A stretch of 44,355 nucleotides of DNA from Thermococcus sp. (lineage in GTDB: Archaea; Methanobacteriota_B; Thermococci; Thermococcales; Thermococcaceae). The stretch covers positions 1 through 44,355 of the forward strand of contig WAPO01000097.1 in the NCBI GenBank assembly GCA_015520705.1, written 5' to 3'. Positions 1-7,102 of the stretch are shown here, piece by piece (position 1 is the first letter of the stretch; the number at the start of each line of letters is the position of its first letter). The notes under the pieces are model-generated. The model was given only the letters and a program-made list of their open reading frames with translations. It had not been told where the DNA came from and made no database searches. A program made the translations under genes and the position numbers.

Positions 1-1
1 C

Positions 2-1171
2 TTCATTAGAGAGAGTGTTTCAGACTTGTTCCAACAAACACCTTATGAAATTGGGCTATACTATAAGTACAAGAAAGCAGGTGTCCTGCCAAAGCCTAAC
101 ATCACCATTACCCTTCCATATGCCTTGCTTCTCTTTGAGTATGCTCAAAGGAAAAAAGCAAAAGTTATCAACACTGATGCCTCTTTCAACGAGGCTGTGT
201 GGGAAATGTTAAAAGAGAGGAGTAAGACAGACCCGGTGTTCTCCTTGGATCTCCCAAACCCAAAGATTATAGAGATTCCTATCCAGAAAAAGAGTGATAG
301 TATGGTTGTAAGAGTTGTTCCAAAAACAGTACCTTATGCCAAATACACCAGACAGACACTGAGAAATGAGCATTTTCCTACACTCCAAGTCATTGCATGG
401 AAAATTGCCAAGATTGTGGAGAAGTACTATCCTCAGTTTGTGATAGATAACCGAAGAATTGTGCCGATAATCACCTACAAACAGTTTGAAGACTCCCTCA
501 GATACTTTGTGCAGAAAGAACTGAGCAAACTCAAAATCTATGACCTTACAGTTAGAACAATGCACTTTGGCTCTAGTTTGAGGAGTAGCAGGGACTTTGA
601 AGGTCTGAAGTTTCTCTTCATTGTCGGCACATTCACTGTTGGGCCTGACGCTTTCCAAGAAATCCTCCTCTCATACTTCTTGATTGACCCGGATGATATT
701 GGTCTGAAGAGCTATCAGGACAAAAACACACGGTGGAGGTATGAGAGCAGTGTTTATCCCCAGATTGATGAAATCAGAAAGTACTGGGAAGAAGAAACAC
801 AACTTCAAGCAATTTTCAGAATTCGCCCGCTTAATGAAGAGACAGTAACCTTCCTTTTTGGTCTTCTCCCAGAGAGACTTGAATCGACAATTACAGTTAT
901 TCAGTTGGATGATGTAAAAAAGGTTAAGTGGTATCCTAAGACACCTGCAACACTTCAGTTAGCAGTTAAGAAAGCTAAGGAATTCATCCAGAACTATGGA
1001 GATGACTTTGTACCTTTCTCTGAGGTCATGAGTTATCTGAAATCTCTTGGATTTGCTCATATGGTTGCACATAGAGCAGTACAAGAACTGACTCACCAAT
1101 TCACTGTTTACACCAAGAAAGAAGGCAAACGAGGAAGACCAAAGAAGTATTTCCTCTATGTTCATAGCTAA
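2..1171 (+). CDS. Integrated-element protein with C-terminal winged-helix region (5'-partial)
   Basis: The reading frame is open to the left edge of the window (codons from base 2), so the true start probably lies upstream; the first in-window start would be TTG at 26 and has no clear ribosome binding site. About 390 residues are visible. I do not recognise the family. The last 70 or so residues look like a winged helix-turn-helix ending in a basic wing (KRGRPKKYFLY), so DNA binding is likely; a replication initiator or regulator of the element is possible but unproven. Base composition is AT-rich like the next genes and unlike the chromosome to the right. It is the leftmost visible gene of the integrated element that ends at tRNA-Gly. 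Confidence 0.6.
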   Translation, partial: FIRESVSDLFQQTPYEIGLYYKYKKAGVLPKPNITITLPYALLLFEYAQRKKAKVINTDASFNEAVWEMLKERSKTDPVFSLDLPNPKIIEIPIQKKSDSMVVRVVPKTVPYAKYTRQTLRNEHFPTLQVIAWKIAKIVEKYYPQFVIDNRRIVPIITYKQFEDSLRYFVQKELSKLKIYDLTVRTMHFGSSLRSSRDFEGLKFLFIVGTFTVGPDAFQEILLSYFLIDPDDIGLKSYQDKNTRWRYESSVYPQIDEIRKYWEEETQLQAIFRIRPLNEETVTFLFGLLPERLESTITVIQLDDVKKVKWYPKTPATLQLAVKKAKEFIQNYGDDFVPFSEVMSYLKSLGFAHMVAHRAVQELTHQFTVYTKKEGKRGRPKKYFLYVHS

Positions 1172-1522
1172 CCAGCTATAAAAAATTCTTATTCCTGTCT
1201 CCTTAATGTTTTCTAGATTTACTCTCCTTATAACCAAACTCAAAATCACAGCGTAAAATACTGATTCACATACATATTTAATATTATACGCTCCAAAATC
1301 AAACTCCTTACAGAATCCTAATTTTCCAAATCAACCGCTTCACAAGTTTGTAAGAATTTTTTATAACTGGTGCACACTGAATTTTTGCTTATCTCTCACC
1401 TCTTCTAACTGCTTCAGAATTTTACAGAAAGGTAATGTGAAAAAGGTGTTGGAAGTCTGGGAGAGGAGTTACTGCGAAACCTGTATTAGGGTGAAAGTTG
1501 TAGTATGCTCATGGCGAGTTGA
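1172..1522. other. AT-rich intergenic region of the integrated element
   Basis: This 351-bp stretch separates the first two element genes and contains no convincing conserved ORF. A TATA-like sequence (TTTTTATAAC, about 1357-1366) would start transcription near 1390, leaving a leader of about 130 nt before the next gene at 1523. A GTG-initiated frame at 1437 with a modest AAAGGTAA site reads 67 codons but overlaps the next gene out of frame, and I consider it doubtful. Confidence 0.4.
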
Positions 1523-2362
1523 ATGTATAGGAAGTCGGTTTATCAGGATTTGGAGAAGTTTAGAGAAAAGGTGTGGGAGAGGACAAAGAAACTCGAGACA
1601 CTACTGGAACAAGATACTGAGCAACTTCGAAAGGAAATAAATTCAACTCTTGGTTATGGTCCCGACCTATACTTCTACCAGAAAACTGTTTCCCAGACTA
1701 AACATGCCTCATCTAGAAGAATCAGAGATCTACTGCTTGATGAGGAGTTTGTTGAATTACTGTATGCAACTCTTGTGTCATGGGGAATGCATTCAAGAAG
1801 AGCCAGAATGAAGCCATTTGAGGAGTTCTCCCAGAGCATACAGGATAATGTTGATTTGTTTGCTAAGTTAGCAGACTATCATCTAAGGAAGAGGTCTAGT
1901 GACGAGAATGGTTTGGATGAAGGTGTGAAAGACATTTTGGACTTATTTATTGCCTTAGACATTATGAAACCCATGAAGAAAGAGATGAAGGAGGTCAAAT
2001 CCAAGAAAGTGGCTTCTAAACTTGTGGCAAACTCCAAGTTGATGCATTTTATCCTTCCTCACTTGGTCATGCCGATTGATAGAAAGCATATCGTCTCCTT
2101 TTTCACGGGATGCAGAAGAGTTCCACTCCTAGAGCCAGAGAAACTGGATAGATGGAGCGAACTTGACAGCGACACTAAGAGCGAAGTAAGGACGTTCTTC
2201 AAGATTCACAAGGCTGTGTCAGATTGGCTGAAAGACAAGAAGATTTCAAATAAGTTGAGTGAGTTGCTCGACGACAAGTGGAACCAAACAATTCCCAAAG
2301 TCATTGACAACCTGATAATCTACTGTAAGACGCATCCTGAGAAGTGCAACCGCAAGAGGTGA
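1523..2362 (+). CDS. Conserved-looking protein of unknown function, integrated element
   Basis: A 279-residue soluble, mostly helical protein; I cannot assign a function. Distinctive stretches are GYGPDLYFYQ (about residues 44-53), LLYATLVSWGMHSRRAR (about 79-95) and the segment containing ANSKLMHFILPHLVMPIDRK (about 169-188). The last resembles, to my eye, a DNA-glycosylase-like helical core, but that is only an impression. No signal peptide or membrane segment is seen. ATG at 1523 is chosen because it is the first start in the open frame; its ribosome binding site is weak. It lies between the winged-helix protein and the ATPase on the same strand and shares their AT-rich composition, so it is taken as cargo or core of the element. 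Confidence 0.65.
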   Translation: MYRKSVYQDLEKFREKVWERTKKLETLLEQDTEQLRKEINSTLGYGPDLYFYQKTVSQTKHASSRRIRDLLLDEEFVELLYATLVSWGMHSRRARMKPFEEFSQSIQDNVDLFAKLADYHLRKRSSDENGLDEGVKDILDLFIALDIMKPMKKEMKEVKSKKVASKLVANSKLMHFILPHLVMPIDRKHIVSFFTGCRRVPLLEPEKLDRWSELDSDTKSEVRTFFKIHKAVSDWLKDKKISNKLSELLDDKWNQTIPKVIDNLIIYCKTHPEKCNRKR

Positions 2363-2535
2363 GCTATATTCCTATGTTCCTATATCTCCTTATGGCTTGT
2401 TCTAGTTGATGCTTTCTTTTCCCAGTTTTCCCACATCTTCTCCTATTTTCGCTCTACCGGTTGTTCCCATACTCTCCCCGTCCAAAAAGTAGTTGTAGAA
2501 GTTCCAATTAACAATTACACAGGGAGGGAGGTGAT

Positions 2536-3456
2536 ATGAAGGTGAAGAAGATTGGTCTTTCTTTACATTCCGGAAAACAAATACTAGCGATGAATGGTGC
2601 AGAACTTCTTGAAAAATTCCTCAGCAGAAATCCAGGATACGGTGGGAGAGTGGGAATGATTACAGGAGAACAGGGAAGTGGGAAGACGTCACTGATGCTG
2701 CACTTTGCCAGAAAGCTCGCTGGCAAAGAGTATGTGATTTGGCGTGGGAGATTTCTAGTACAGTGGCATAAACTCCCAGACTGGGAGAAGAAAGTCAGGA
2801 TTCTGACTTACAAAGACGACAACATAGAATTCCTTAAACTTCCCTATGGCGGGGGAGGAGCGGAAGTACTAGACATTCCGGTTGTTAGGTACAGGGATGC
2901 GAAGGATGTACTGAACAAATTGGACAAAAACTACATTAATGTGATTTACGAACCACCTGGCTACAGGATTTCTGAAGAACTGGTGGAAGGTGTGAAGGAG
3001 AGAACAGGATATACCATTTCACCTGAGAAGCTAGAGGAGGAGAAACCTCACTTTTTCTGGTTTGAACTCCTCTATCGCCTCCTCACTAGGGAGGATAGGG
3101 ACTGGTATTCTGTCTTCATAGATGAGGTTGATGACATCTTTCCGGAAACTCCTACAGGTGCCCAATTCGCTCTCCAAGCATGGGTGAAAGACATCCTGAA
3201 GGACCTGAGGAAAGCACTAGTGTCCCTCATTGCTTCTACACATACAATCCGTAATGTTGATTGGAGAATAAGGACAAAGATTCCTACATATATCTACCTT
3301 AGGGGAGCAGAGCCAAGACCTGGCAGTAAGATAAAGTCCCAGTACCTTCTCCTCATGGACCCTGGGTATGCATACATTGAGTGGGGCCGGTATGGGGTGT
3401 TCAAGTTCGAGTATCTTCCACAGCCAAACTACGATGTACTAGTCAGGAGGCTGTAG
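2536..3456 (+). CDS. P-loop ATPase of HerA/FtsK/packaging type
   Basis: A 306-residue ATPase. Walker A is GEQGSGKTS (about residues 44-52) and Walker B is the hydrophobic strand ending VFIDEVDD (about 194-201). A later ASTHTIRNVDWRIR segment (about 235-248) is placed like the sensor/arginine region of HerA, VirB4 and viral packaging ATPases. In archaeal plasmid-virus elements such enzymes move DNA, during packaging or transfer; this role is inferred from fold and context. ATG at 2536 follows a strong GGGAGGGAGGTGAT site. There is no membrane segment in the protein itself, but two small membrane proteins follow, which could anchor it. It is the best evidence that the region is a mobile element and not chromosomal. 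Confidence 0.8.
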   Translation: MKVKKIGLSLHSGKQILAMNGAELLEKFLSRNPGYGGRVGMITGEQGSGKTSLMLHFARKLAGKEYVIWRGRFLVQWHKLPDWEKKVRILTYKDDNIEFLKLPYGGGGAEVLDIPVVRYRDAKDVLNKLDKNYINVIYEPPGYRISEELVEGVKERTGYTISPEKLEEEKPHFFWFELLYRLLTREDRDWYSVFIDEVDDIFPETPTGAQFALQAWVKDILKDLRKALVSLIASTHTIRNVDWRIRTKIPTYIYLRGAEPRPGSKIKSQYLLLMDPGYAYIEWGRYGVFKFEYLPQPNYDVLVRRL

Positions 3457-3648
3457 GTACCCCAGAGAGGGTAGTTTAATAATTACTATGCCCTACGTTG
3501 TTTCCTGCCTCTCCTCTCTTTCTTGTGTGTGGTCGCCCAGTATCCTGGATGTTTATCAAGTTTTTCAGAATAGAAAGAACTTTAAGAACCAAAAGCGAAA
3601 ATAATACTGACAAGTTGTTCTGTAGAGTAGTTGAGGGAGGATATAGAA

Positions 3649-3774
3649 GTGGGCAAGAAATTATGGTTTGGAATCGGGTTTGGTATGGGATTTGGGTCTT
3701 TTGTCGTAATAGACCCAGAAACAACACTAGTTAATGCACTTTGGACAATTGTTGAGAGTGTACGTACAAACTAG
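3649..3774 (+). CDS. Small membrane protein of the integrated element (41 aa)
   Basis: A GTG start at 3649 is preceded by GAGGGAGG at 3633-3640, and the frame runs 41 codons to TAG at 3772. The product starts with charged residues (VGKK) and then a glycine/phenylalanine-rich hydrophobic stretch (FGIGFGMGFGSFVV), compatible with one membrane helix. It ends three bases before the TTG start of the next small gene, so the two are probably translated together. No family is recognised. Tiny single-helix proteins are common in archaeal viruses and plasmids. The good ribosome binding site and the tandem membrane partner are the reasons to believe it. Confidence 0.5.
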   Translation: MGKKLWFGIGFGMGFGSFVVIDPETTLVNALWTIVESVRTN

Positions 3775-3777
3775 CCA

Positions 3778-4011
3778 TTGGCTGTAGTAGTGTTATCTAT
3801 CCTTTTAGTTGAGTATGAACTCCTAAAAAAATCGGAATCTGTTACTCCCTGGATTGAAGCAGCCCAGGAAGGAGGTAGTGAGTTCATAGCACTACTTCTA
3901 GGATTCTTTGCTGGAGCCTGTCTCCTAATACAACCAGTTATTACACTACTTATTCTTGTTCTTGCCCAACTATTCCTCAAGTTACTGGAAAACCTTAGCA
4001 GTCCTTGGTGA
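3778..4011 (+). CDS. Small two-helix membrane protein of the integrated element
   Basis: A 77-residue product in the same frame as the preceding 41-residue gene, separated only by a stop codon and one triplet. Start is TTG at 3778; no independent ribosome binding site is seen, so coupling to the upstream gene is assumed (a programmed readthrough is a remote alternative). It has a hydrophobic segment near residues 2-11 and two strong ones around residues 37-67, with a central polar part (KKSESVTPWIEAAQEGGSEF). This resembles small structural or membrane proteins of archaeal viruses, but there is no recognised family. Confidence 0.5.
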   Translation: MAVVVLSILLVEYELLKKSESVTPWIEAAQEGGSEFIALLLGFFAGACLLIQPVITLLILVLAQLFLKLLENLSSPW

Positions 4012-4069
4012 TTTGGCAGTTACTTCGCTCTGTCTTTTCTTGTAGTTTGGCAAAAGTGTTTTATATCTA

Positions 4070-4113
4070 GATTTATACCTTACTATTACTAATGGTATTG
4101 AGTCTATAGACTC
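4070..4113 (+). promoter_or_regulatory. Promoter and 14-bp palindromic operator upstream of the IntN fragment
   Basis: A TATA-like element (TTTATACC, about 4072-4079) lies about 25 bases upstream of a perfect palindrome, GAGTCTATAGACTC at 4100-4113. The palindrome would therefore sit on the predicted transcription start, four bases before the GGAGGA ribosome binding site at 4118-4123. Its size and symmetry suit a dimeric ribbon-helix-helix repressor. The regulatory role is inferred. Confidence 0.5.
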
Positions 4114-4260
4114 TATAGGAGGAATGGGTGATGGTTGGGTCGGAATCTGGAAGAAAAACGACAATCTGGGTGAGTGTAGAGTTGAAGGAGGAGCTTAGAA
4201 AGATTGGTCGGATGGGCGACACGTATGAGGATGTAATTTGGCGGTTGCTGGAGAATGTGG

Positions 4261-4335
4261 TGCGGTGGCCGGGATTTGAACCCGGGCTTGCGGCGTGGCA
4301 GGCCGCAGTCCTAGACCAGACTAGACTACCACCGC
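4261..4335 (-). tRNA. tRNA-Gly(GCC), integration target
   Basis: Cloverleaf on the minus strand: acceptor GCGGTGG pairs with CCACCGC, the anticodon loop CTGCCAC gives anticodon GCC, the T arm contains TTCAAAT, and the discriminator is A with CCA encoded at 4258-4260. Its 3' end faces the integrated element, and the IntN frame enters from that side, so the 3' half of this gene is the presumed attachment site, with a second copy expected at the far end of the element. A TATA box (CTTATAAAT on the minus strand, 4368-4376) is about 35 bases upstream. Confidence 0.95.
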
Positions 4336-4367
4336 ACAGACCGCCGTTAGTTATTGAGCTGGGGGTG

Positions 4368-4376
4368 ATTTATAAG
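4368..4376 (-). promoter_or_regulatory. TATA box of tRNA-Gly
   Basis: CTTATAAAT on the minus strand, about 35 bases before the tRNA 5' end. It is back to back with the tRNA-Arg promoter in the 102-bp gap between the two divergent tRNA genes. Confidence 0.6.
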
Positions 4377-4402
4377 CTTTTCGCCCTGTTTCCAAGGATA
4401 GA

Positions 4403-4410
4403 TTTATAAA
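4403..4410 (+). promoter_or_regulatory. TATA box of tRNA-Arg(GCG)
   Basis: TTTATAAA, centred about 31 bases before the first base of tRNA-Arg(GCG), the expected archaeal spacing. Confidence 0.7.
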
Positions 4411-4437
4411 TGCACGCCGGAAAAAATTAACTGGCCT

Positions 4438-4512
4438 GCCCCGGTGGCCTAGTCTGGATAGGGCGCAAGGCTGCGGACCTTGAGATCCGGGGTTCAAATC
4501 CCCGCCGGGGCG
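4438..4512 (+). tRNA. tRNA-Arg(GCG)
   Basis: Acceptor GCCCCGG pairs with CCGGGGC, anticodon stem CAAGG/CCTTG encloses CTGCGGA, giving anticodon GCG. The T arm has TTCAAAT, the discriminator is G, and CCA is encoded at 4513-4515. A T-rich stretch (CTTTTTCTG) about 10 bases further on may end transcription. Confidence 0.95.
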
Positions 4513-4557
4513 CCATATCAGCTTTTTCTGCCAGTCTATAGCAATAATATAGAACGC

Positions 4558-5361
4558 TCACTCCCCTGTTGCACCTTTCAGGGCATCCTTACAGCCGCAG
4601 CGCCTCTCCTGCGGAATGTGCTCAACCGCTTTCATCAGCAGATACTTTATCTCCTCGCTCTTCTTCGCCATCAGCTCAACAACTTCGCTGTGGGTTAGCT
4701 TCGTCTGGCTGATTCCTGCGGCAAAGTTCGTGACTATGGCAACACTGGCATAGCACATCTCAAGCTCCCTCGCGAGGACTGCCTCCGGGCACTGCGTCAT
4801 TCCAACGACGTCAGCGCCGAGTATCCTGAGAGCCCTGATTTCAGCCCGGGTCTCAAAGCGGGGCCCTTCCATGCATGCATACGTCCCGACAGGATGGTAG
4901 CTGAAGCCCAGCTCTCTGGCGGCGGTTATCAACGCCTTCCTCAGCTCAGGACAGTAGGGGTCTGTAAAATCTACATGGGCCACGAACTTCCTCTCATGAG
5001 GCGAATCCTCGCCGTCGTAGAACGTGTAGTGCCTGCTCTTGCTGAAGTCAAGGAGCTGGTCAAGAACCACGAAGTCTCCGGGCTTCATCTCCTCGTTGAG
5101 CGATCCAACGGCCGATGTGGCCAGAATTCTCTCAACTCCAAGCTCATGGAGCGCCCATATGTTTGCATGGTAATTTATCTTATGGGGCGGGACGCTGTGC
5201 TTCTCGCCGTGTCTTGGCAGAAAAGCTATCTCCTCGCCTTTATATGTTCCAATTTTGACCGCAACATCCCCATAGGGGGTTTTTACCTTCTCTTTCCTGA
5301 TGTTCTCCAGCAGCTTTGGATCATAAACCCCAGAGCCTCCAATAATAGCTATTCTCGGCAT
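4558..5361 (-). CDS. mtnP: S-methyl-5'-thioadenosine phosphorylase (MTAP II)
   Basis: Cleaves methylthioadenosine with phosphate to adenine and methylthioribose-1-phosphate, recycling the by-product of polyamine synthesis in the cytoplasm. The 267-residue protein has the purine nucleoside phosphorylase fold: GGSGVYD near residue 8 for phosphate, LPRHGEKH near 48-55, the ATSAVGSLNEEMKPGD segment near 81-96, and GADVVGMTQCPE near 178-189 in the substrate region. The C-terminal CGC motif is typical of the disulfide-stabilised hyperthermophilic MTAP II enzymes. ATG at 5361 follows GGGTGATGAC. A TATA box (TATTTTAAGC on the minus strand, 5391-5400) gives it its own promoter. Confidence 0.93.
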   Translation of the reverse strand: MPRIAIIGGSGVYDPKLLENIRKEKVKTPYGDVAVKIGTYKGEEIAFLPRHGEKHSVPPHKINYHANIWALHELGVERILATSAVGSLNEEMKPGDFVVLDQLLDFSKSRHYTFYDGEDSPHERKFVAHVDFTDPYCPELRKALITAARELGFSYHPVGTYACMEGPRFETRAEIRALRILGADVVGMTQCPEAVLARELEMCYASVAIVTNFAAGISQTKLTHSEVVELMAKKSEEIKYLLMKAVEHIPQERRCGCKDALKGATGE

Positions 5362-5390
5362 GTCATCACCCGAAAAAGGTATAACGGGAT

Positions 5391-5400
5391 GCTTAAAATA
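5391..5400 (-). promoter_or_regulatory. TATA box of mtnP
   Basis: TATTTTAAGC on the minus strand, predicting a start near 5370 and a leader of about 10 nt that still contains the ribosome binding site. It abuts the stop codon of the upstream gene. Confidence 0.5.
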
Positions 5401-6705
5401 TTATCCTTTCTCCCAGATTTTCTTCTGTTTATGTGATTTGTCCTCAAGATCATCCCTGACGATCTCGCCTGCCTGAAGCTCGAGTATCTTAGTCAGAATT
5501 TCGCTCAGCAGCCATGAGCCCCATTTCGGGTCTTTAACCTCAAGTGCAGCGTCTATGGCCCTGTCTATGTCTCCTTCCCTCAGCATGCTGACCGCTATAC
5601 TGCCAAATGCAAGGGAGCGCACATGGAGGTCTTTGATCTCACCGGCAAGCCTCATGGCACTCCTGTATTCCCCAATTTTTGCGAGATATGTAACGGCTTT
5701 TGCCCTGATGGAATCATCTCCTGCTCCAAATCCCACGTGTTCAACAAGCTGCTTGTACTTCGGGCTGGCCGCTCTCGACAAAAGCTCATCAAGAATTATC
5801 CTCGCCACAGAATCAAAGTCGCTTTCATCTAGACTCTTCACAAGGCTATCCAGAAGTTCTTCTTGGTCAATGATATTCGAAATCAGTCCTGTTAGAACTT
5901 TTATTCTCTCCTCCTCAGGGAGGCCGCGTATAATCCTGACCACGAAGGAGGTTTCCCCGTAGCTTCCCAGTCCAACCAGCAGAGATCTCAGAACTTCTGG
6001 ACTGACCGATTTAGGCATGCTGAGGGCTATGTCAACAAACTTCTCATACGTCTCCTTTGGGACATCCGCATTCTTCAAATGTGCAGCAACCTCTCGCATT
6101 GCCTCTGACAGCCAGTATTCACCCTTCAGGCTGCGCAGTATTTTTATTGCACTCCCAAATTCTTCCCTCTCCAGATGGACTTTGAGGGTTTCAATAGCAC
6201 CTATTGAATGCCATGGCTCTCCCTGGATATATTTGAGCGTGATATAAGCTCTCTTCATGTTCTGCTCCTTCAGATATTCCTTGAGGATTTTGAGGAGCAC
6301 ATCGTTTCTTTTTACGTCTCCTCTGATGTTCCTCCCGTAGAAAAGAGCATCATTTAGCAGACCAAGCTCTATAAGCCGATTAACGAGGATTTCTATCATT
6401 TCATCATGGAGGGGCTGGGGGAAGCTCCCTGCTATCTCATATGCCTGATAGAAAACTCTTGTGGAAGCCTTTACAAGCCCCGCTTTGTGGAGATATCCGC
6501 CAATTTCAATTAGAGCTCTCACAACGCTGATAGGGCTCTCTATCCTACTAACGGCATCAAGGGAGTTCTTAAAGGCATCCCTGTAGGTTTCATCGCCAAG
6601 TTTATGCAGGTAGTAGCCTATCCGGGCATATGTTACCGCCCTTAGGTATCTGTCACTTATTTGAGAAGCTAACTCAAGGACTTCTTGATAAATGGCATGA
6701 TCCAT
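5401..6705 (-). CDS. Helical-repeat (TPR/HEAT-like) protein of unknown function
   Basis: A 434-residue, soluble, almost wholly alpha-helical protein built of repeats of roughly 35 residues, visible as recurring patterns such as RAVTYARIGYYLHKLGD, VRALIEIGGYLHKAGL and RSLAFGSIAVSMLREGDID. Such solenoids usually bind protein partners; no catalytic motif is visible. ATG at 6705 is chosen over an in-frame ATG 48 bases upstream because it follows GGTGGAAAT and because a TATA box at 6737-6746 would place the transcript start between the two. It resembles proteins I associate with Thermococcales genomes, but I know no function. It lies head-to-tail with mtnP, which has its own promoter. Confidence 0.8.
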   Translation of the reverse strand: MDHAIYQEVLELASQISDRYLRAVTYARIGYYLHKLGDETYRDAFKNSLDAVSRIESPISVVRALIEIGGYLHKAGLVKASTRVFYQAYEIAGSFPQPLHDEMIEILVNRLIELGLLNDALFYGRNIRGDVKRNDVLLKILKEYLKEQNMKRAYITLKYIQGEPWHSIGAIETLKVHLEREEFGSAIKILRSLKGEYWLSEAMREVAAHLKNADVPKETYEKFVDIALSMPKSVSPEVLRSLLVGLGSYGETSFVVRIIRGLPEEERIKVLTGLISNIIDQEELLDSLVKSLDESDFDSVARIILDELLSRAASPKYKQLVEHVGFGAGDDSIRAKAVTYLAKIGEYRSAMRLAGEIKDLHVRSLAFGSIAVSMLREGDIDRAIDAALEVKDPKWGSWLLSEILTKILELQAGEIVRDDLEDKSHKQKKIWEKG

Positions 6706-6736
6706 ATTTCCACCGTTACTTTTTGAAACTTTAAGG

Positions 6737-6746
6737 TATTTAATAA
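6737..6746 (-). promoter_or_regulatory. TATA box of the helical-repeat gene
   Basis: TTATTAAATA on the minus strand, about 32-41 bases before ATG 6705, supporting that start. Confidence 0.45.
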
Positions 6747-6806
6747 TTTTCAAAGATTCCTGTAAATTAGAAATGTGTTGAGAGGAAGTTAGACAAAAAA
6801 CGAAAA

Positions 6807-7016
6807 TCAGCTCAGGTCATCATAGACAACGCTGATGATTTCCCCGTCGTCGAGGGAAACATAGCTCACCTTTATCTTCTTGCCGGATTTTGGGTCAACA
6901 ACAACGAAATCAGGCTTTTTCAGATATTCGCTCCTGGGCATCTTCCAAACATCACTGTAATGCATCTTCAGCTCTTTAACAAATTTGTTAATATCCTTCT
7001 TAACAACAGCTGTCAT
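6807..7016 (-). CDS. Small conserved-looking protein, unknown function
   Basis: A 69-residue protein with no recognised domain. The N-terminal half is basic and helical (KKDINKFVKELKMHYSDVWK); the C-terminal half alternates like a small beta sheet (FVVVDPKSGKKIKVSYVSLDDGEIISVVYDD). ATG at 7016 is chosen because GGTGATACCT precedes it; an ATG 12 bases upstream lies inside that site. A TATA-like sequence (CTTTTTATATT on the minus strand, 7046-7056) gives a short leader. It is isolated from its neighbours by about 100 bp on either side and is probably transcribed alone. Confidence 0.6.
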   Translation of the reverse strand: MTAVVKKDINKFVKELKMHYSDVWKMPRSEYLKKPDFVVVDPKSGKKIKVSYVSLDDGEIISVVYDDLS

Positions 7017-7045
7017 AGGTATCACCATGTATACCTACTCATAGG

Positions 7046-7056
7046 AATATAAAAAG
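7046..7056 (-). promoter_or_regulatory. TATA box of the 69-residue gene
   Basis: CTTTTTATATT on the minus strand, 30-40 bases upstream of ATG 7016. Confidence 0.5.
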
Positions 7057-7102
7057 CTTTCTAATCGTCTTTCGTTAAAAATAATATCGTTGATTGTCGA
7101 AG

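Larger units (their letters stand above)
4131..4409 (+). pseudogene. IntN: N-terminal fragment of a split SSV-type integrase gene, reading into tRNA-Gly
   Basis: ATG at 4131 lies seven bases after GGAGGA. The first 44 or so residues (KTTIWVSVELKEELRKIG, then a DTYEDVIWRLLE helix) have the strand-helix-helix layout of a ribbon-helix-helix domain. From 4258 the frame passes antisense through the tRNA-Gly gene (giving RWPGFEPG) and then runs by chance to 4409. In SSV-type elements the attachment site lies inside the integrase gene, so integration splits it into IntN and IntC; the position and direction here fit IntN at the tRNA side. IntC would be beyond the left edge. The alternative is a small antitoxin- or CopG-like gene that happens to read into the tRNA. 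No recombinase catalytic residues are present in this piece. Confidence 0.6.

Noticed and set aside
1437-1640. GTG-started 67-codon frame with a CETC motif before the 279-residue gene
   Set aside because: More than half of it overlaps the better-supported gene at 1523 in another frame, and the translation has no protein-like pattern.
3498-3734. 78-codon plus-strand frame overlapping the small membrane protein gene
   Set aside because: It lacks a ribosome binding site, and the GTG 3649 frame in the same place has a strong site and a coherent hydrophobic product.
3774-3780. Programmed stop-codon readthrough joining the two small membrane proteins
   Set aside because: The same-frame, one-codon spacing is suggestive, but TAG followed by CCA TTG has no recognisable readthrough or pyrrolysine signal, and re-initiation at TTG is simpler.
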